From contig OZ021721.1 of assembly GCA_963978545.1 (NCBI GenBank), positions 102,271,866-102,335,865 of the forward strand: 64,000 nucleotides of DNA, written 5' to 3'. Each line of letters opens with the position of its first letter. The stretch's first letter is position 1. The DNA comes from Linyphia triangularis. Its lineage: Eukaryota > Arthropoda > Arachnida > Araneae > Linyphiidae. The notes below the pieces were generated by a model. That model ran no database searches. It saw nothing but the letters and a program-made list of their open reading frames with translations, and was not told the DNA's origin. Made by a program: the position numbers and the translations under genes. Below, one piece after another: positions 23,399-35,465 of the stretch.

Positions 23399-23916
23399 GA
23401 TTAGTTGGTACCCTAAAATTTATAAAAAATCGATCTTGAGTTTATTTTTGTTTATTAAAATTTAAATTCCACCTTTAAAATGCTAGCTCATTTGTAAAAA
23501 TACCTTGATTAGAAGTATTCTTGATAATTTTTTGATTCGAGAGTTAAATTTGTTTTGAGTTTAAATTTAAATTTGAGTTTAAATTTGAGATTTAAAATTT
23601 TTGCCACACCTTCTTTTAATGTATCTGTTTATACTGAAGTGAGATTATGTTTTTTTTTTTTTTTTTAAATATTTTTTGTTATGGCTTTTTTCGGAAAAAA
23701 AGACTTGTGATTTTTAACAAATTTGAGTAGCTTTCATGATAGTTCATTTAAAAAAAAATGTAAATGAATTACAATTAAAAGCTAACTTCAGTAGAATAAC
23801 AAGTGTCTGCTAAATACACTGAAAAAAATTAGGTTTCTATGTCAATTACTTTCTGAGAAAAAGGTATAGGAAATATGCCAAATTAACTTTACCGGTATCG
23901 AGGTTACCAACTTCAC
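23399..23916 (-). mobile_element. TTAA MITE, family B copy 4
   Basis: Same family in the opposite orientation. It begins ..TTAGTTGGTACCC and ends GGTTACCAACTTCAC, with TTAA at both sides (23395-23398 and 23917-23920). Confidence 0.87.
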
Positions 23917-23920
23917 TTAA

Positions 23921-24160
23921 ACTGTTTTATTTCTCAAAAGTTGGTATAAAAGGGACCGATAAAGACGATATAATCTTGGCGGGTTTTTTTTCTGTAAATC
24001 GGCAAATGGAATAGAGCATTAAACAGCTGTTTGTCTCAAAATGGACCAGAAAAAAAGACCGGTAAATCCAACAAACACTTCACATGTTATTTATCTTAAA
24101 TAGGTTAGTGGAATGGGCTACTAAACAGTTTTGTTTCTCAAAATGGTTTCAGTGAAGCAT
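23921..24160. repeat. degenerate tandem repeat, ~110 bp
   Basis: Three related segments contain aaac(t/a)gttttatttctcaaa or close variants, about 110 bases apart. Weakly conserved. Confidence 0.4.
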
Positions 24161-24439
24161 TTACATTTCACATTTCAACTACTCAGAATTTACCAGGTGA
24201 TAAACCTATTGTATTCAAAACAATATACGTCTGACAATTATTTTCATCAACCTACTTCAAATCAAATTCTTTTTTTCCAATTTTGATTATAGTATCTTGA
24301 ATACAAAGCCAACAAGTCTCAAAAACCGATTTTTATATAACAACCATAAAACATCTAAAATTAAATTTTTTGGGAAAAATAAAATATATATAACTATTAT
24401 GTAAGATTTACGTGAAGTAAACGTTTTCAAAGGACTATG

Positions 24440-25138
24440 CAGGGTTTCCGCGCATATGGTAAGTCAGGAAAGGTAATGGAAAGTCATGAATTTAAAAATT
24501 GGGCAAATTGTGTCATAGAAAGTCATGATTTTGAGCAAAAAAAACTGCCATAAGTCATAGAATTACAGTGAATTTCATGGATTTCTAAACATTTTAATTA
24601 AAACCACGTAACTGTGACGACACAAACGCTATGATCGCTATTCAACTCATCGAAAATTCATCTATTCATCTATAAAGTTTTATTTTCGTTTTGATGGGAA
24701 CAACGGTCACAGTTAAAAACCGCAGCCTATGAAAACATTTCTGAACTCCAAATTTGTGTCATCACACGAGTAAGGTCTCATAGTTGAAAAAAAATTCATA
24801 ATATGAGAACTGAAATGAATAGTTTTGATAAGCTTGTGTTTACATTTTTTTCCGTCTTCTTTCTTCTGTTTTGCATTGTTGATATCAAAACATTTGATTT
24901 TTGATGATATAATTCATTAATATTGACTTATTCTTTCTTCAAATATTTCTTTATTATTAAAGATTGATTAGCTTTTTTAACAATCATCAAAGAATGGAAA
25001 ATTATTTTTCCCTTTTTCTTCCGATTTGGTAGTTACTGAAATAAGGATTTTTTACTTAATTTAAATTAAAACTTTATAAATATCATTTGATGGTTCATTG
25101 ATTTATTTACTATATTCGTGTTAGTAAAATTCATATAG

Positions 25139-25237
<99 letters not shown>

Positions 25238-25327
25238 TGTGATTTGATTTCTTGAGTCGTGGAAAATTGTTTGCTTCAGGCTTGGAAAGTCATGGATTTG
25301 AGACATGTTATTTTGGCAGAAACCCTG
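24440..25327. mobile_element. probable hAT-like non-autonomous element
   Basis: Ends CAGGGTTTCCGCGC and GGCAGAAACCCTG are inverted repeats, and subterminal ggaaagtcatg(a/g)attt occurs near both ends. No ORF. The flanks (ggactatg and aatatgtc) do not give a clean 8-bp duplication, so the class rests on the termini alone. A long ATT microsatellite lies inside. Confidence 0.6.
25140..25237. repeat. (ATT)n microsatellite
   Basis: About 32 uninterrupted trinucleotide units. Confidence 0.97.
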
Positions 25328-25748
25328 AATATGTCTATTTTATTCTAAAGGAAAACACTATTCCATTTTCTCTTACTTAGAAACTACTAAAAGTAAACTG
25401 AATATCTTTGTATTGGAATATAAAATAAACCAAAACACGAAAAACAAGTGAGTGACTGCAGTCAAGAGAAATACAACTGGCTTTGTGCATCTTTCGTGAC
25501 CTAGAATAATAAAATCGGGATGATACGGTGGATTGTCGCTTGAGTTTCCGGAAAGATAAAACCAGTGACTCACTGAATTACGTAGGTAGAATGTTTTCAA
25601 ATAAATCCCGGTGTATTCAGATATAATGCTTCAGCTTTTATTTATCTTTTTAGATCCACCATTTCTTATGACTCAAATATACGATGTTATTGATTAATTA
25701 TGGTAAACTTTAAGAATATGTTTGTAAAGAACAATCGTAATAGAATGA

Positions 25749-27095
25749 GAGGTGACTCCAAGTTTATTTACCTGAATTCAATTTTGTTCAATTTTATTCA
25801 AGTTTATTTCAAGTTTATTTTTTCTGAATTCAAGTTTATTTCTGAATTTTTATAGAATGTGCTAAAAGTTAGTAGATTATGAATGTACTTGTTTGCCGGA
25901 ACAAAAATGACCGAAACTGATCAAAAATTGACTTTGAATTACTTGAACTAAATCTGATTACCAAAAATGTCATAACGAGCAAAACAACAAGCATTCTTTT
26001 TTATTTGGTAATTCACCACTCTTTAATTTTCAATGATAGACTGAGAGGCGACTGCAATTTTTGGACCCCATTGAACATCATTCTGAATTTTTTATAGAAA
26101 TTAGAGAAAAGTGAGTAGATTACGAATCCACTGGTCTGCCATGGCAAAAATGGCCAAAACAGGTCAAAAATCGACTTTTAATAAGTTGAACTAAATCCAA
26201 TTGCCAAATGTGCCATAACTTGCCAGATAATGAGCATTTTTTTTTATTTGGTAACCCTCACTCTTTAATTTTCAATTAAGAAGGTTGCAGACGATTTAGA
26301 TATCTGGCGACGGTCTACTTGCATCTATTAAAAGGAAGCCAAGTTGGCAAAAAATATTACGTCACTTATGACGTAACTGATGCCGCCAATTTGGCTTACT
26401 TTTAAAAGACATAAGTTTTCCGAGCCAAAGATCAGAAATCATTTGCACTTTTTCTCATTGAAAATCAAAATGAAGTGGGTTGCCAGACGAATAAGTTTGT
26501 TCTATTTTTGGCAAGTTATGACATATTTGGCATTTGGATTTTAGTTCAACTCATTCCAAGTCGAGTATTGATCAGTTTTGGCCATTTTTGCCACGGCAGA
26601 CCAGAGGATTCCTAATCTACTCACTTTCCTCCAATTTCTATAAAAAATTCAGAATGATGTTCGATGGGGTCCAAAAATTGCAGTCGCCTCTCGGACTATG
26701 AGAAAGGTTGCAGACAATTCAGATCTCTGGCGACTTTTTACTTGTATCTTTTAAAAGTGAGCCAGGTTGGCACTAAATATTACATTATCAGTCGCGTAAC
26801 ATTTATCTCTACCTTGGCTTACTTGTAAAGGATGGGATTTTCTTTCACCACCCAGGAGAAATTATTGCACTCTTCCTCATTAAAACTTAAAAAGTGGTTA
26901 GTTATCAAATAAAGAATAGTGTTCACTATTCGGAAAGTTATGACCTATATTTGGCAATCAAATTTAGTTCAACTCATTTCGAGTCACTTTTGACCAGTTT
27001 CAGTCAATTTTTCTCCAGTAGACCAGTATATTCCTAGTCTAAAAATTTTTCGCCACATTTTATAATGCTTAAACTTGTTGTCGCCTATATATCTA
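25749..27095. mobile_element. fold-back element in a tandem/inverted cluster
   Basis: The central copy (26043-26693) is a near-complete palindrome with ends gagaggcgactgcaattttt and its reverse complement, meeting near 26370 at tgacgtaac. A partial copy of the left arm precedes it (25749-26037). A copy comprising the inner left arm plus the right arm follows it (26703-27095). Shared markers are ggccaaaacaggtcaaaaat-type and gcagac.a(t)t(t/c)aga segments. No ORF. Confidence 0.7.
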
Positions 27096-27114
27096 GTGCC
27101 TCATTTAGGACTTG

Positions 27115-27368
27115 AATATCTGCCGAAATATTATTATAAAATATGTGAATTAATTTCCTTGGCATAACATGTATAGTTAAAACTCATTAATAAAATTTGT
27201 AGGGCAACTAAGCATTGTGTTTTTATTTATGTGTAATAAAATTATTACACATAAAATGTGAATTTCCCTTCACATTTTATTACCGAGTATTATATCTGGT
27301 ACTACTAGTATTATAGGTGGCATTTTTCAAAACTTTGCATTCTTTAAAACAATACTTCGGCAGATATT
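27115..27368. mobile_element. 254-bp palindromic MITE
   Basis: The TIR AATATCTGCCGAAATATTAT pairs with the reverse complement at 27350-27368. The centre holds a perfect hairpin around tttatgtgtaataaaattat and another around gtgaatttcccttcac. No clear target duplication. Confidence 0.6.
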
Positions 27369-28685
27369 GTTGTTCACAAATTAAGCATTAAAAGCTCAAC
27401 GGAAGTAACAAGTTGACCCTTTTAACAGTTATTTCCTTTTAAGTCACTTACAATGTATTTAACAAGTATTACTGTTTATCAATGTTTTTGACTTTTATAG
27501 TTAAAGTGATCAGAATTTTCTGAACACTAACTTAATTTATCAAATTTTGATATTTATTTTATATTGTAACGTTATTCACACTGTTTTCCTAAGGAAAATA
27601 AATTACAATGAAAAATGTTGCACCACAAAAGGACATTCAAATTTAATAGTGCTTATTGTTTTCATATTAAATTATTGTTCATGTAATTTTATATAGAGAA
27701 TGGACAAAGATAAACTAAAACAAACGTCATTGATAACAGTTTATTTGATTAAAAAGTAATATTTGATACTTAAGTATCCAATATTATTATCTTATATAAT
27801 TTATGCAGTAAAATTGAACTATTTATTTAAAAAAAGTTTTAAATAAAAACTGCAATGAAATTTTTTAATTTTGGTATCAGTTTTAAGACTTAAATAAATT
27901 TACTAAAATAATAAAGTGAATGTTATTTAGATGTTTCTCGCTTTAGCTTGATAAATTTTAAAATTCAATCTCTTAAATTTCTAATTTATGCTTTTACATA
28001 TTCACTAACCTTTGACAAACACTAATTAGTTTCATATATTTTCAGTCTTTTAAGTATGTCAAGCCTAATTGTGGGCAATATAAAATGTATCACATTTCCT
28101 GGTCATTAGTGTTTTAGTCATTAGTGTAAAAAAATAAATGCTTGAGAGACTATTTAGAGTGAATAATCACTTCCCATTAAAGTACGATCAAAATCGTTAT
28201 TCATTGCCGTGCAACGCTCAAGAATCTTAGATATTTTTATTTCTCCAATCCGCAATGAGGCTTGAAGAGAAGAATTTTTTTTTACTTCCGAATTATTAGT
28301 CTAGTGCTGATAGAATATAACTTGGATAGTGATTAAGTTTGGAAACAGTTGGGATAGGAAAAATTTGCTTATTCTCAATATTTACCTGGCAAAAGCTTTT
28401 TTTTTTTATGATTATTGGTAAAAGGGAAATACATTTATCTTGGAAAAACTAAAAGAACAGCCATTAGGAACAGCAGACACCTTCATTAAAAATAATGACG
28501 AGTTTCTTTCCATACTGTATTTAAGGGTGACAAACTCCGAAGCGAGAAAAGCTTTATTTTTGTTGTTTAAAAATAATCACACTTAAAGTTCACTTCACTT
28601 AATGTTTTATTTTCTCATTATATTAGTCTCATTACAAGTAGTGTTCCTATAGATGTTCCCAAAGAGAATTTAATATGAACCAAAT
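27369..28685. other. no gene seen
   Basis: AT-rich sequence without a supported ORF, exon or dated repeat. Confidence 0.5.
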
Positions 28686-28687
28686 TA

Positions 28688-28845
28688 TAACTTAATGCTT
28701 AGTTTACCTTACTATGACTTAATAACTTAATGCACAGTATTACCTTATTATAACTTAACACCTTAATACATAAATTACATTATTATAACTTAATGACTTA
28801 AAGCATATATTACCTTACTATAATGAATGAATTAATGCATAGATT
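28688..28845. repeat. minisatellite, ~47-bp unit
   Basis: About four degenerate units with the theme taccttactataacttaat followed by gacttaatgcata. Confidence 0.75.
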
Positions 28846-28999
28846 CTACAGTGCGATAAGTACAATGTAAATGCATCGATAAAGTTTGCAAGAACACCTA
28901 CTTTTTTATCTGTTATTAGCTAAAATGGTTGCGCAAGGAGTTACCCGAAATCAAATAGTTGTGGCTTGGTATTTCCATGTACCACCCGTTTCAAACAAT

Positions 29000-29360
29000 T
29001 GCAAGTGCTGAGTATGCCCCCTACCCATCACCTCTGGTTCAGTAGATTTCAAGTTATGATCATTCCTCCTTTCATCCCATAACCTTAATTTAATCCTCCC
29101 AACTACAGAACATTGGAATGAATTCTGTTTACTCTAATTTGGATTATTCCAGATAACTAAAATAAAAAATCCTGTTCAAATTCATTCAGTAGATCTCAAG
29201 TTATGATCATATCTCTTTAGGGGATACAAAGGAGGATGGGAAATTTTTTTGAAATCTCATGTTTCCAGTGACTTGTTTTGAAGATCAAGTGTACAAAATA
29301 TAATTAAGATCGGAACAAAACCGTAAATTTCTATAAGAAAACCTCTACTTTCACCACACT
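29000..29360. repeat. dispersed repeat, family J copy 1
   Basis: Collinear with 60860-61410: ggttcagtagatttcaagtt, ggattattc(c/a)aga, aaaaatcc(t/a)gttcaaatt, then atcaagtgt(a/g)caaa and a cggaacaaaaccgta-type segment. This copy lacks the SINE present in copy 2. Probably the untranslated part of an old retroelement; that is inference. Confidence 0.6.
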
Positions 29361-29389
29361 ACTCCAAGGACACTTTCTTTGCGTATATA

Positions 29390-30679
29390 CAGGATGGTCG
29401 TAAAGAAACTGCCGATATATGGACTTCTAATGGCTGTTAAGTTGAACACATCGAGATGAGATTTCATGTATAGTTTTCAGAGACATGAACTCAATGTATT
29501 GTGAATGGCAATAAAATGGCACTCATGGTTATGGTTATAGAAACAGAAACTTGAAATTTTCGAACTCTGATGGTTGCTGTCAGTTGAGGGCTCCAGGGTT
29601 CGATTGATCAAGGACTGCTAAGTTTGTCCGGTCAAGGCTCTGGGTCCGGTCATTCGAGGTCTGCTGTGTGCTTCGGTAGAAGGCTGCTGAAAGAATCATC
29701 TTGCTAGATAGACTTGGAATGGCAAGTGAACTTTTCCGTATGCTAACGCTCAATTCTCTGCCAGGTCCGTCTCTCTGTTCACAGCATCCTTATGGAAATG
29801 GAAAGTGTGTAAAAAAAGTGGCTCCTGACTGCTTGCAAACCCTTTTACGTTGACCTGGGCTGATCCCTCTTTTCCCTTGCATCCAATTGGACTTGATGGT
29901 CCTCCTCCGAGAAATCACCTCATCTTCGCCTCTTCCCTATCTACACAAGGCTGTAAATTTACCCCTGACCTCTTGACCAGGTCCTGTCACCTCTTGGGTC
30001 AACCCGCGCCAGTTAGTCTAGTCCCCTCTCAAATAAATTGCCCTTAAATCAAGGGTAAGTCTTTTATAAAAATTGTGATGTAGTAACCTCACAATCACAA
30101 CGTTAGAACGGTACGTGTATCATAAGAAACGGATGAGTTATGCAAGCACAAAAAAACAGTTCCGTGAACGGCCAACAGAAACACGATCGACAGATATTCA
30201 GCGTAGAAAACAGATAAAATGTCCTGTGATGGCACCCATGTAGAGAATGTGTACAAAATAAAAGTTTTCTTTTGTCCAACCTGTGTTGTCATCAATGATT
30301 GGGATCTTTGGCCTCCGTCATATTCACCTTTTCTCCATGCGCACTGATCATGTTTTTGTTGGCCGTTCGCAGAGCTGTTTCTTTTTTGTGCGTGCATAAC
30401 GCATCCGTTTTTTGTGACACACGTACCGTTTCAACGCTCTTTTGGGTTTTTGTATGAGCTGAGCATTTTGCGACGGGAAAAAGTAGTCGTTGCCATTCGA
30501 AAATTTCGAGTTTCTATACTCATAACAGTAACCGTGGGCGCCATTTTGTTGCCATTCACTGAATCCCGAGCTCGTACCTCTGAATTACCATACCTGAAAT
30601 CTCATCTCGATTTGTTGAACGGAAAGGAAGCTCGATGTCCATATATCAGCAAAGTTTCTTTATAACCTTGACCATCCTG
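29390..30679. mobile_element. long-TIR element K, interrupted in its left arm
   Basis: Ends CAGGATGGTC and GACCATCCTG. The right arm (about 30340-30679) matches the left arm in two pieces, 29390-29575 and 30098-30182, so about 520 bp was inserted into the left arm. Shared landmarks are aactgccgatatatgga-type, gagatgagattt and aacggtacgtgt. Open frames here (30095-30397 minus, 30414-30665 plus) are translations of the TIR and carry no domain. Confidence 0.7.
29575..30098. mobile_element. GC-rich insertion, possible solo LTR
   Basis: Markedly GC-richer than its surroundings and absent from the other arm of element K. It starts near tgatggttgctg and ends near cctcacaatcaca (TG...CA), with an AATAAA at 30032-30037 near the 3' end. 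That is LTR-like, but a matching target duplication was not found and no internal retroelement is present. Confidence 0.4.
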
Positions 30680-30805
30680 AAGATTAATTACTCGGTAACT
30701 TCTAAACTCCTTTTAATACTTTTTACTCCATTTGAAATGTTTTTACTCACTTAAAGTAAGAGTATATTTTACTGTTCCAAAAATTATATTTTCTGAAATA
30801 AGAAA

Positions 30806-31087
30806 ATGTATGCTGCAATTTCAGAAACCAGGTCCAGTCGTAGGCATTTTGGTACTTTGCCCTTTAAGCTGAGTATTCTAAGATATACAATTTCAATGAC
30901 CACTCTCTTAGCCGCTTTAAAATTCACAATAGAATATAAGAATTCTAAAAGCATATTAAGCAAACAGAAACTGCAATCATCTTTGATTGCTTCTGACAGA
31001 ACTGCTTTTAATATTGCCGTTATTGGCATTGCCGTTGGTTTCGAGATAGCACGTGTGAGTCCTAGGAATTTGAATTGTTTCGAATAG
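30806..31087 (+). CDS. coding-looking ORF or exon, unknown
   Basis: A 93-codon open frame in sequence of near-balanced composition. It contains SILRYTISMTTLLAALKF and TAFNIAVIGIAVGFEIARV, two hydrophobic stretches that could be membrane segments. A good donor (cgt/gtgagt at about 31044-31052) follows the second. A weak acceptor (gcaatttcag) precedes ETRSSRRHF. The opposite strand is also open for 81 codons over the same span, so strand is not certain. No family recognised. Confidence 0.25.
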   Translation: MYAAISETRSSRRHFGTLPFKLSILRYTISMTTLLAALKFTIEYKNSKSILSKQKLQSSLIASDRTAFNIAVIGIAVGFEIARVSPRNLNCFE

Positions 31088-31099
31088 TTAAAATTTTAG

Positions 31100-31974
31100 T
31101 CAAATAAATTAGTAGCTAACCATCCAAAAAATACTGAAAAATTTCCATACTCTTAATTCAATACATTTATTTAAGAAAAATAGTTCATGATGATGAATAA
31201 TGAACAAACAATATAAACTTGTACTTAATAAGATAAACAATAAAGAAAGGATTGGACGATTGATGATCCATAATGGAATAAAATGATGTGAACAGAGAAT
31301 GAAAAAATTGTCGTTATGCCTTGGATTCTATACTTTGGGATTATAAATATCCGATTAAATACAAAACATTTCTTTATTTTCAAGATGTAAGAAATAGTTA
31401 ATGAAAGTATTTGTGGGGAAAAGTGTGCTTAAAATACAAAATATAATGTAACTTAAGATACTACTCAGTACAGGTTATGTGTTCAAAAAAGGATCCTGAA
31501 GCCATATAAAACTATTTAAAAATTTACTTTATAGATACTTAATTTAAGATAACTACTAAAACAAATCAACAAAGTCGACGTTGTCGCTTAATTAGCATGA
31601 ACGAAGCCGGACTAAAGACTACAAACCAGAAGAAGCAATATCAGAAGAGAATCGACTTAGAACTCTTGGTAGTAATATACTGTGAACATATGCTATTATT
31701 AAACATAAAATTAATTAGCATAAAAATGTTGAACGTACTACAAAGAAATATTCTAAAGTACTAAAGTATTCTAAAGAGTTGATAACTAAAAGTTATCCCA
31801 AGAGACGTTACTGAGATAAATCCCTGATCAGACTTGCAACAGTAACTTATTTTCATCTGAGGCTACATTTGTCCACGTGTTACGCAGCACACAATTCAAT
31901 CATTAACCGCATTCTGTGGCATCCGCATAAGAACTGAACCACTTTCCAGAAAGAAAAATTGGAGGAGTAAAATC
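31100..31974. other. no gene seen
   Basis: AT-rich then moderately balanced sequence. No supported feature before the SINE. Confidence 0.45.
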
Positions 31975-32135
31975 CGGTTGGTTGGTATGTACGCTCAATG
32001 ACAGCTAATCAGGCCGTTACCTACAGCTTAACATGGATTCCGAATCACAACAAACATCTATGCCTAACACGGGATTCAAACCCGGCATCTTTGGTATACG
32101 AGATGAGATATTAACACAGTGTTCAGGTAGGCTGC
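31975..32135 (-). mobile_element. tRNA-derived SINE, family 1 (minus)
   Basis: On the minus strand it contains gccgggtttgaatcccgtgt (B-box region), gttgtgattcggaatccatg, and the agctgtaggtaacggcctga-like tail also seen in the other family 1 copies. Confidence 0.75.
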
Positions 32136-32139
32136 AAAA

Positions 32140-33305
32140 TCTGATAAATACGCTTGACGTTTTTGCATATTAGCAAAGCGTTTCTAGATTTTCCCTGGCT
32201 TTGTAGGTGAGTTTTATTGTAATGAAAAATGGCCTTACCTCTTTTATCGTGTGTTACACGTGTTTACTACAATGCTTCGTTGAATTTTATTAAATGTATT
32301 TTGTTACGTTCATCAATGCTTCCATGTTCCAGGCCAGGCTCATTTGGATGCTCCTGCTTTTGATCGCCTAGAATTGTCCTGGTGAATCAATTCATCTACA
32401 GTACAATTCTGAAGCAAAAACCAGTTATCTTTTGTCTGGATTGTCTTTTTGTGATACTGTGTTTTTTTTTTTTTTTTTTATTTTTTATTTACGAAACTCA
32501 ACATATTTAATATGACGCAAAATAATTAAAGATTACGCGTGGTTATTTTTAAAGAACGTTGTAAAAAATTACAAATAAGTGATGCCATTGTTCTCAGTTG
32601 TTTGCAAGTAAGAGACCCAAAGAAATATACTAAAAAATCAAAATAATATTCATACATCGTATTACTTCTATTCTTTTAAAACCACATGTATTTTTCAGTA
32701 TTTCTTTCATAACTTTTAGACAATTTACTTATTTTTTTTATTGTGAAACGATTTTATTCATCAGTTTCGTCAAATAATAAGAATTTGATATGTAATCTTT
32801 CAATGTTGAAAAAAAATAAAAAAATAAAACTGTATAAAGAAAAGAATAATTTTCATTGTACAATTAGGAAAATAGTCATATTCACTAAAGTAAATATATT
32901 TAGCCTAAATGCGTTTCTATTAACTGCATCCTGGCAGCTGTTGCAAAAATCAATTTAAAGCAAATAAAGTTTCATGTTAAGACCAAGAATGAAAATCAAT
33001 CATAAAATACTTTTCCTTCTTTCTCATGAAGATAGGATGCTTCATATATTTTTACTGATAAAAGAGTGTCTAACTATACGTAAAAATAATATCCAAATTA
33101 ATTCACCCACTCGTTGGTTTAAATGCAAATAATTCAATATGTATTTGTAAAACAAATGGTTTTCAGTGTAAAAAGTCAATAACTTGTCAAAGATATTAAA
33201 TCATATCACTGTTTGTATTTTTAGCTTTCGTTTATGAATCGTGAATTAAGATAGCATTAAAGTAGCAAATATTCAGAAAGATAATTAGTAATATTAAATG
33301 TGTAT
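32140..33305. other. no gene seen
   Basis: AT-rich with poly(T) near 32462-32480. The ORF at 32743-32958 is Lys/Asn/Ile-rich chance translation. Confidence 0.45.
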
Positions 33306-34577
33306 GGTACCCATACATCTCATAGACGTACACTTTCAAAAAAAATTACGTTACCTTCCATAAGTAATTTTTCTGTTGACATTATACATTGCTAAAGTTA
33401 TTTAAAACTAGGGTTGGAAAAAACAAAACGTTTTTTTTTTTTTTTTTTTTTTTTTTTGTTTAAACCGAGTATTTTTTTTTTTATATCCTTTTCTAATTAC
33501 ATGCATACATATTTATAAATAGAATTCGACATCAATTAAATTCATAATTAATGTTCAAATACCAAATAATATTCCTACTGAAAACAATTTAAACTAAGCA
33601 AATAAACAATTGCTACCTATGTTGATATTCAAGTCATATTAATTTTTAATATTATATTTATAGATACATTTTTTTAAATTCAATGTATACAATATAATAC
33701 AACATTAATTGTTTACTGCATAATGTATGGAATATTGCTTAGATTCATCAGTAATGGTGATACGTTTAACTAACCGAATGATATTTTTAATGTTTAGAAA
33801 TAAGTTATTAAAGCACACAACCTCTATTTCAGAAACGAGTTGAAAAAGCAGCTTATAATTTAATATTTATTATGAATAATTATAAAACATTAATAAATTC
33901 ATTATATTAATATGAAAACTTTTTGTTGATAATTTTAAGAACTTCCAATAGTCTTTCATTATAAGATTTATTTAAAAAAAGTTATTTACAACATTAAATA
34001 ATTTAAAAATCTAATTATAAATAAACAAAAATATACAATTTTCAATTATTCTTTAAAAAACCAATTGTTTTTTTTTAGAAAAAAAAATATTTGGTTTAAA
34101 CCATGCCAACCCTGTTTCGAACATTTATAAAAAAAACTATATTAGATTTATCGGTTTGTTATAGGATTAAAAAAATTAATGAGTTAGCCCTATAATGGAA
34201 ATTAAAAAAATCTATGCATAATGATACCTATACGCCCTGTAGATGTACATCTCTGTCGACAGATACTATATCTTCTATAAATTATTTTGCTAATGAAATC
34301 ATAAATTATTAAATACATTTTAAGCATTTATAAAAAAAAGTATTATTTTAGGTTTCGTTAGAGTATTAAAATAAATTAATGATGTAGCGAAATATTCAAT
34401 TTTTGAGGGCATTGCATCTTTTTTTTAATCCTATAGCAAACCTATAAATCTAAGGGAGTTTTTTTTATTTTTTTATAAATGTTTAAAATTACTTTAGTTA
34501 TTTATAATGTCAATAGAAAATTACTTATGGAGGACATCGTAATTTTTTCCAGTACATCGATAAGACGGGTAGGTACC
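33306..34577. mobile_element. TIR element E carrying a nested hAT element
   Basis: Ends GGTACCCATACATCTCATAG and the reverse complement of ggtacctacccgtcttatcg pair. The arms continue with ttccataagtaatttt..tgttgacattata on the left and its complement near 34505-34545 on the right. Inner palindrome halves containing catttataaaaaaaact and ggtttgttataggatt lie at 34125-34190 and 34425-34490. The left arm is split by an insertion at 33409-34114. Confidence 0.7.
33409..34114. mobile_element. hAT-type non-autonomous element nested in E
   Basis: Termini (t)AGGGTTGG and CCAACCCTG, with inner gtttaaacc at both ends. The flanking 8-mers tttaaaac (33401-33408) and tttcgaac (34115-34122) match at 6 of 8 positions, as a decayed hAT target duplication would. 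No ORF. Confidence 0.65.
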
Positions 34578-34933
34578 ATTTAAATTTAATATTGTTAATT
34601 ATCTTTTGAATATGTCTACTAGCTATTTTAAGGTGGAATTTTTAACAAGGTTAAATTTTTAATTCACCTAACCTTTCAAGAAGGCTTCTAATATTTTAGC
34701 GAAAGTGTGAATTTAGTTTCATTTCTAAGTGAGCAGTTAGATTGCAAGAGTTTATACGATGTAACTTAGGTGGCGTTTTACAGTGTCTTTTCAAAGCGAA
34801 TATACACGACGGCGAAGCAGAAAGATAGTTTCGTGTTAGTTGTTTAACTGCTTATGAGGATTTTTAGGGTTTTCTCCCATTTAAAACATAAATGTGAAGC
34901 AGTTTTCTTTGAAAGACCTCCTGGAAGGTTGCA

Positions 34934-35096
34934 TTGGTTGCATTGGAAATTATATGGTTCAAGAGACTACTGCACTGGAACGTTTTTATATCAATATCCA
35001 TAGGTGAAGGGGAGCCCACCCTTCACCTATGGATATTGATATAAAAACGTTCCAGTGCAGTAGTCTCTTGAACCATATAATTTCCAATGCAACCAA
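34934..35096. repeat. perfect 78-bp inverted repeat, 7-base loop
   Basis: The left arm 34934-35011 and right arm 35019-35096 are exact reverse complements by my base-by-base check; the loop is gagccca. RNA from either strand would form a perfect 78-bp hairpin. The arm sequence does not start with a recognisable transposon end. Alternatives are a fresh template-switch or fold-back event, a small-RNA precursor, or a library/assembly chimera. Confidence 0.95.
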
Positions 35097-35284
35097 CAAT
35101 ACAAGTCAAAATTTTGTTTTTTGAAACATTTTGCCCTTTGCTTTTTTAAAAAAATGCGAATGAAGCCTCATCTCGTGGAAACCAATTCGATTTGGGTTGG
35201 GTAATAAAAAAATAAATTTCCTTATGCTAAAATAACACCATGTAAAAATATTACAAACAACCGGACTTTTGAAAAATCCTAATT

Positions 35285-35465
35285 ATCACTTGCCAATCAA
35301 ACGATATAGTGGTTAGCGTGCTAGCTTCTAGACCACGAGGTTGCGGGTTCGAGTTCCGTGTAAGACATGGGTGTTTGTAAATTTATGTTGGCTTGTCAAA
35401 TGACGAATGTTTCGGCTCATTATAGCCCTCGTGTTGCTGACGGTGCCAGATAATTTGAAAACAAC
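35285..35465 (+). mobile_element. tRNA-derived SINE, family 3
   Basis: The head gatatagtggttagcgtgct (A box) and gcgggttcgagttccgtg (B box) look like a tRNA. The body runs through gacgaatgtttcggctcatt to a caaccaacc tail. It is not a functional tRNA, because the acceptor arms do not pair. Confidence 0.7.

Noticed and set aside
25121..25306. minus-strand poly-Asn ORF
   Set aside because: Translation of the (ATT)n tract.
30095..30665. ORFs of 100 and 83 codons
   Set aside because: They lie within the inverted arms of element K and show no domain; open frames are incidental.
35285..35360. possible functional tRNA gene
   Set aside because: A and B boxes are tRNA-like, but acceptor-stem pairing and the 3' end are missing and the body matches a SINE.
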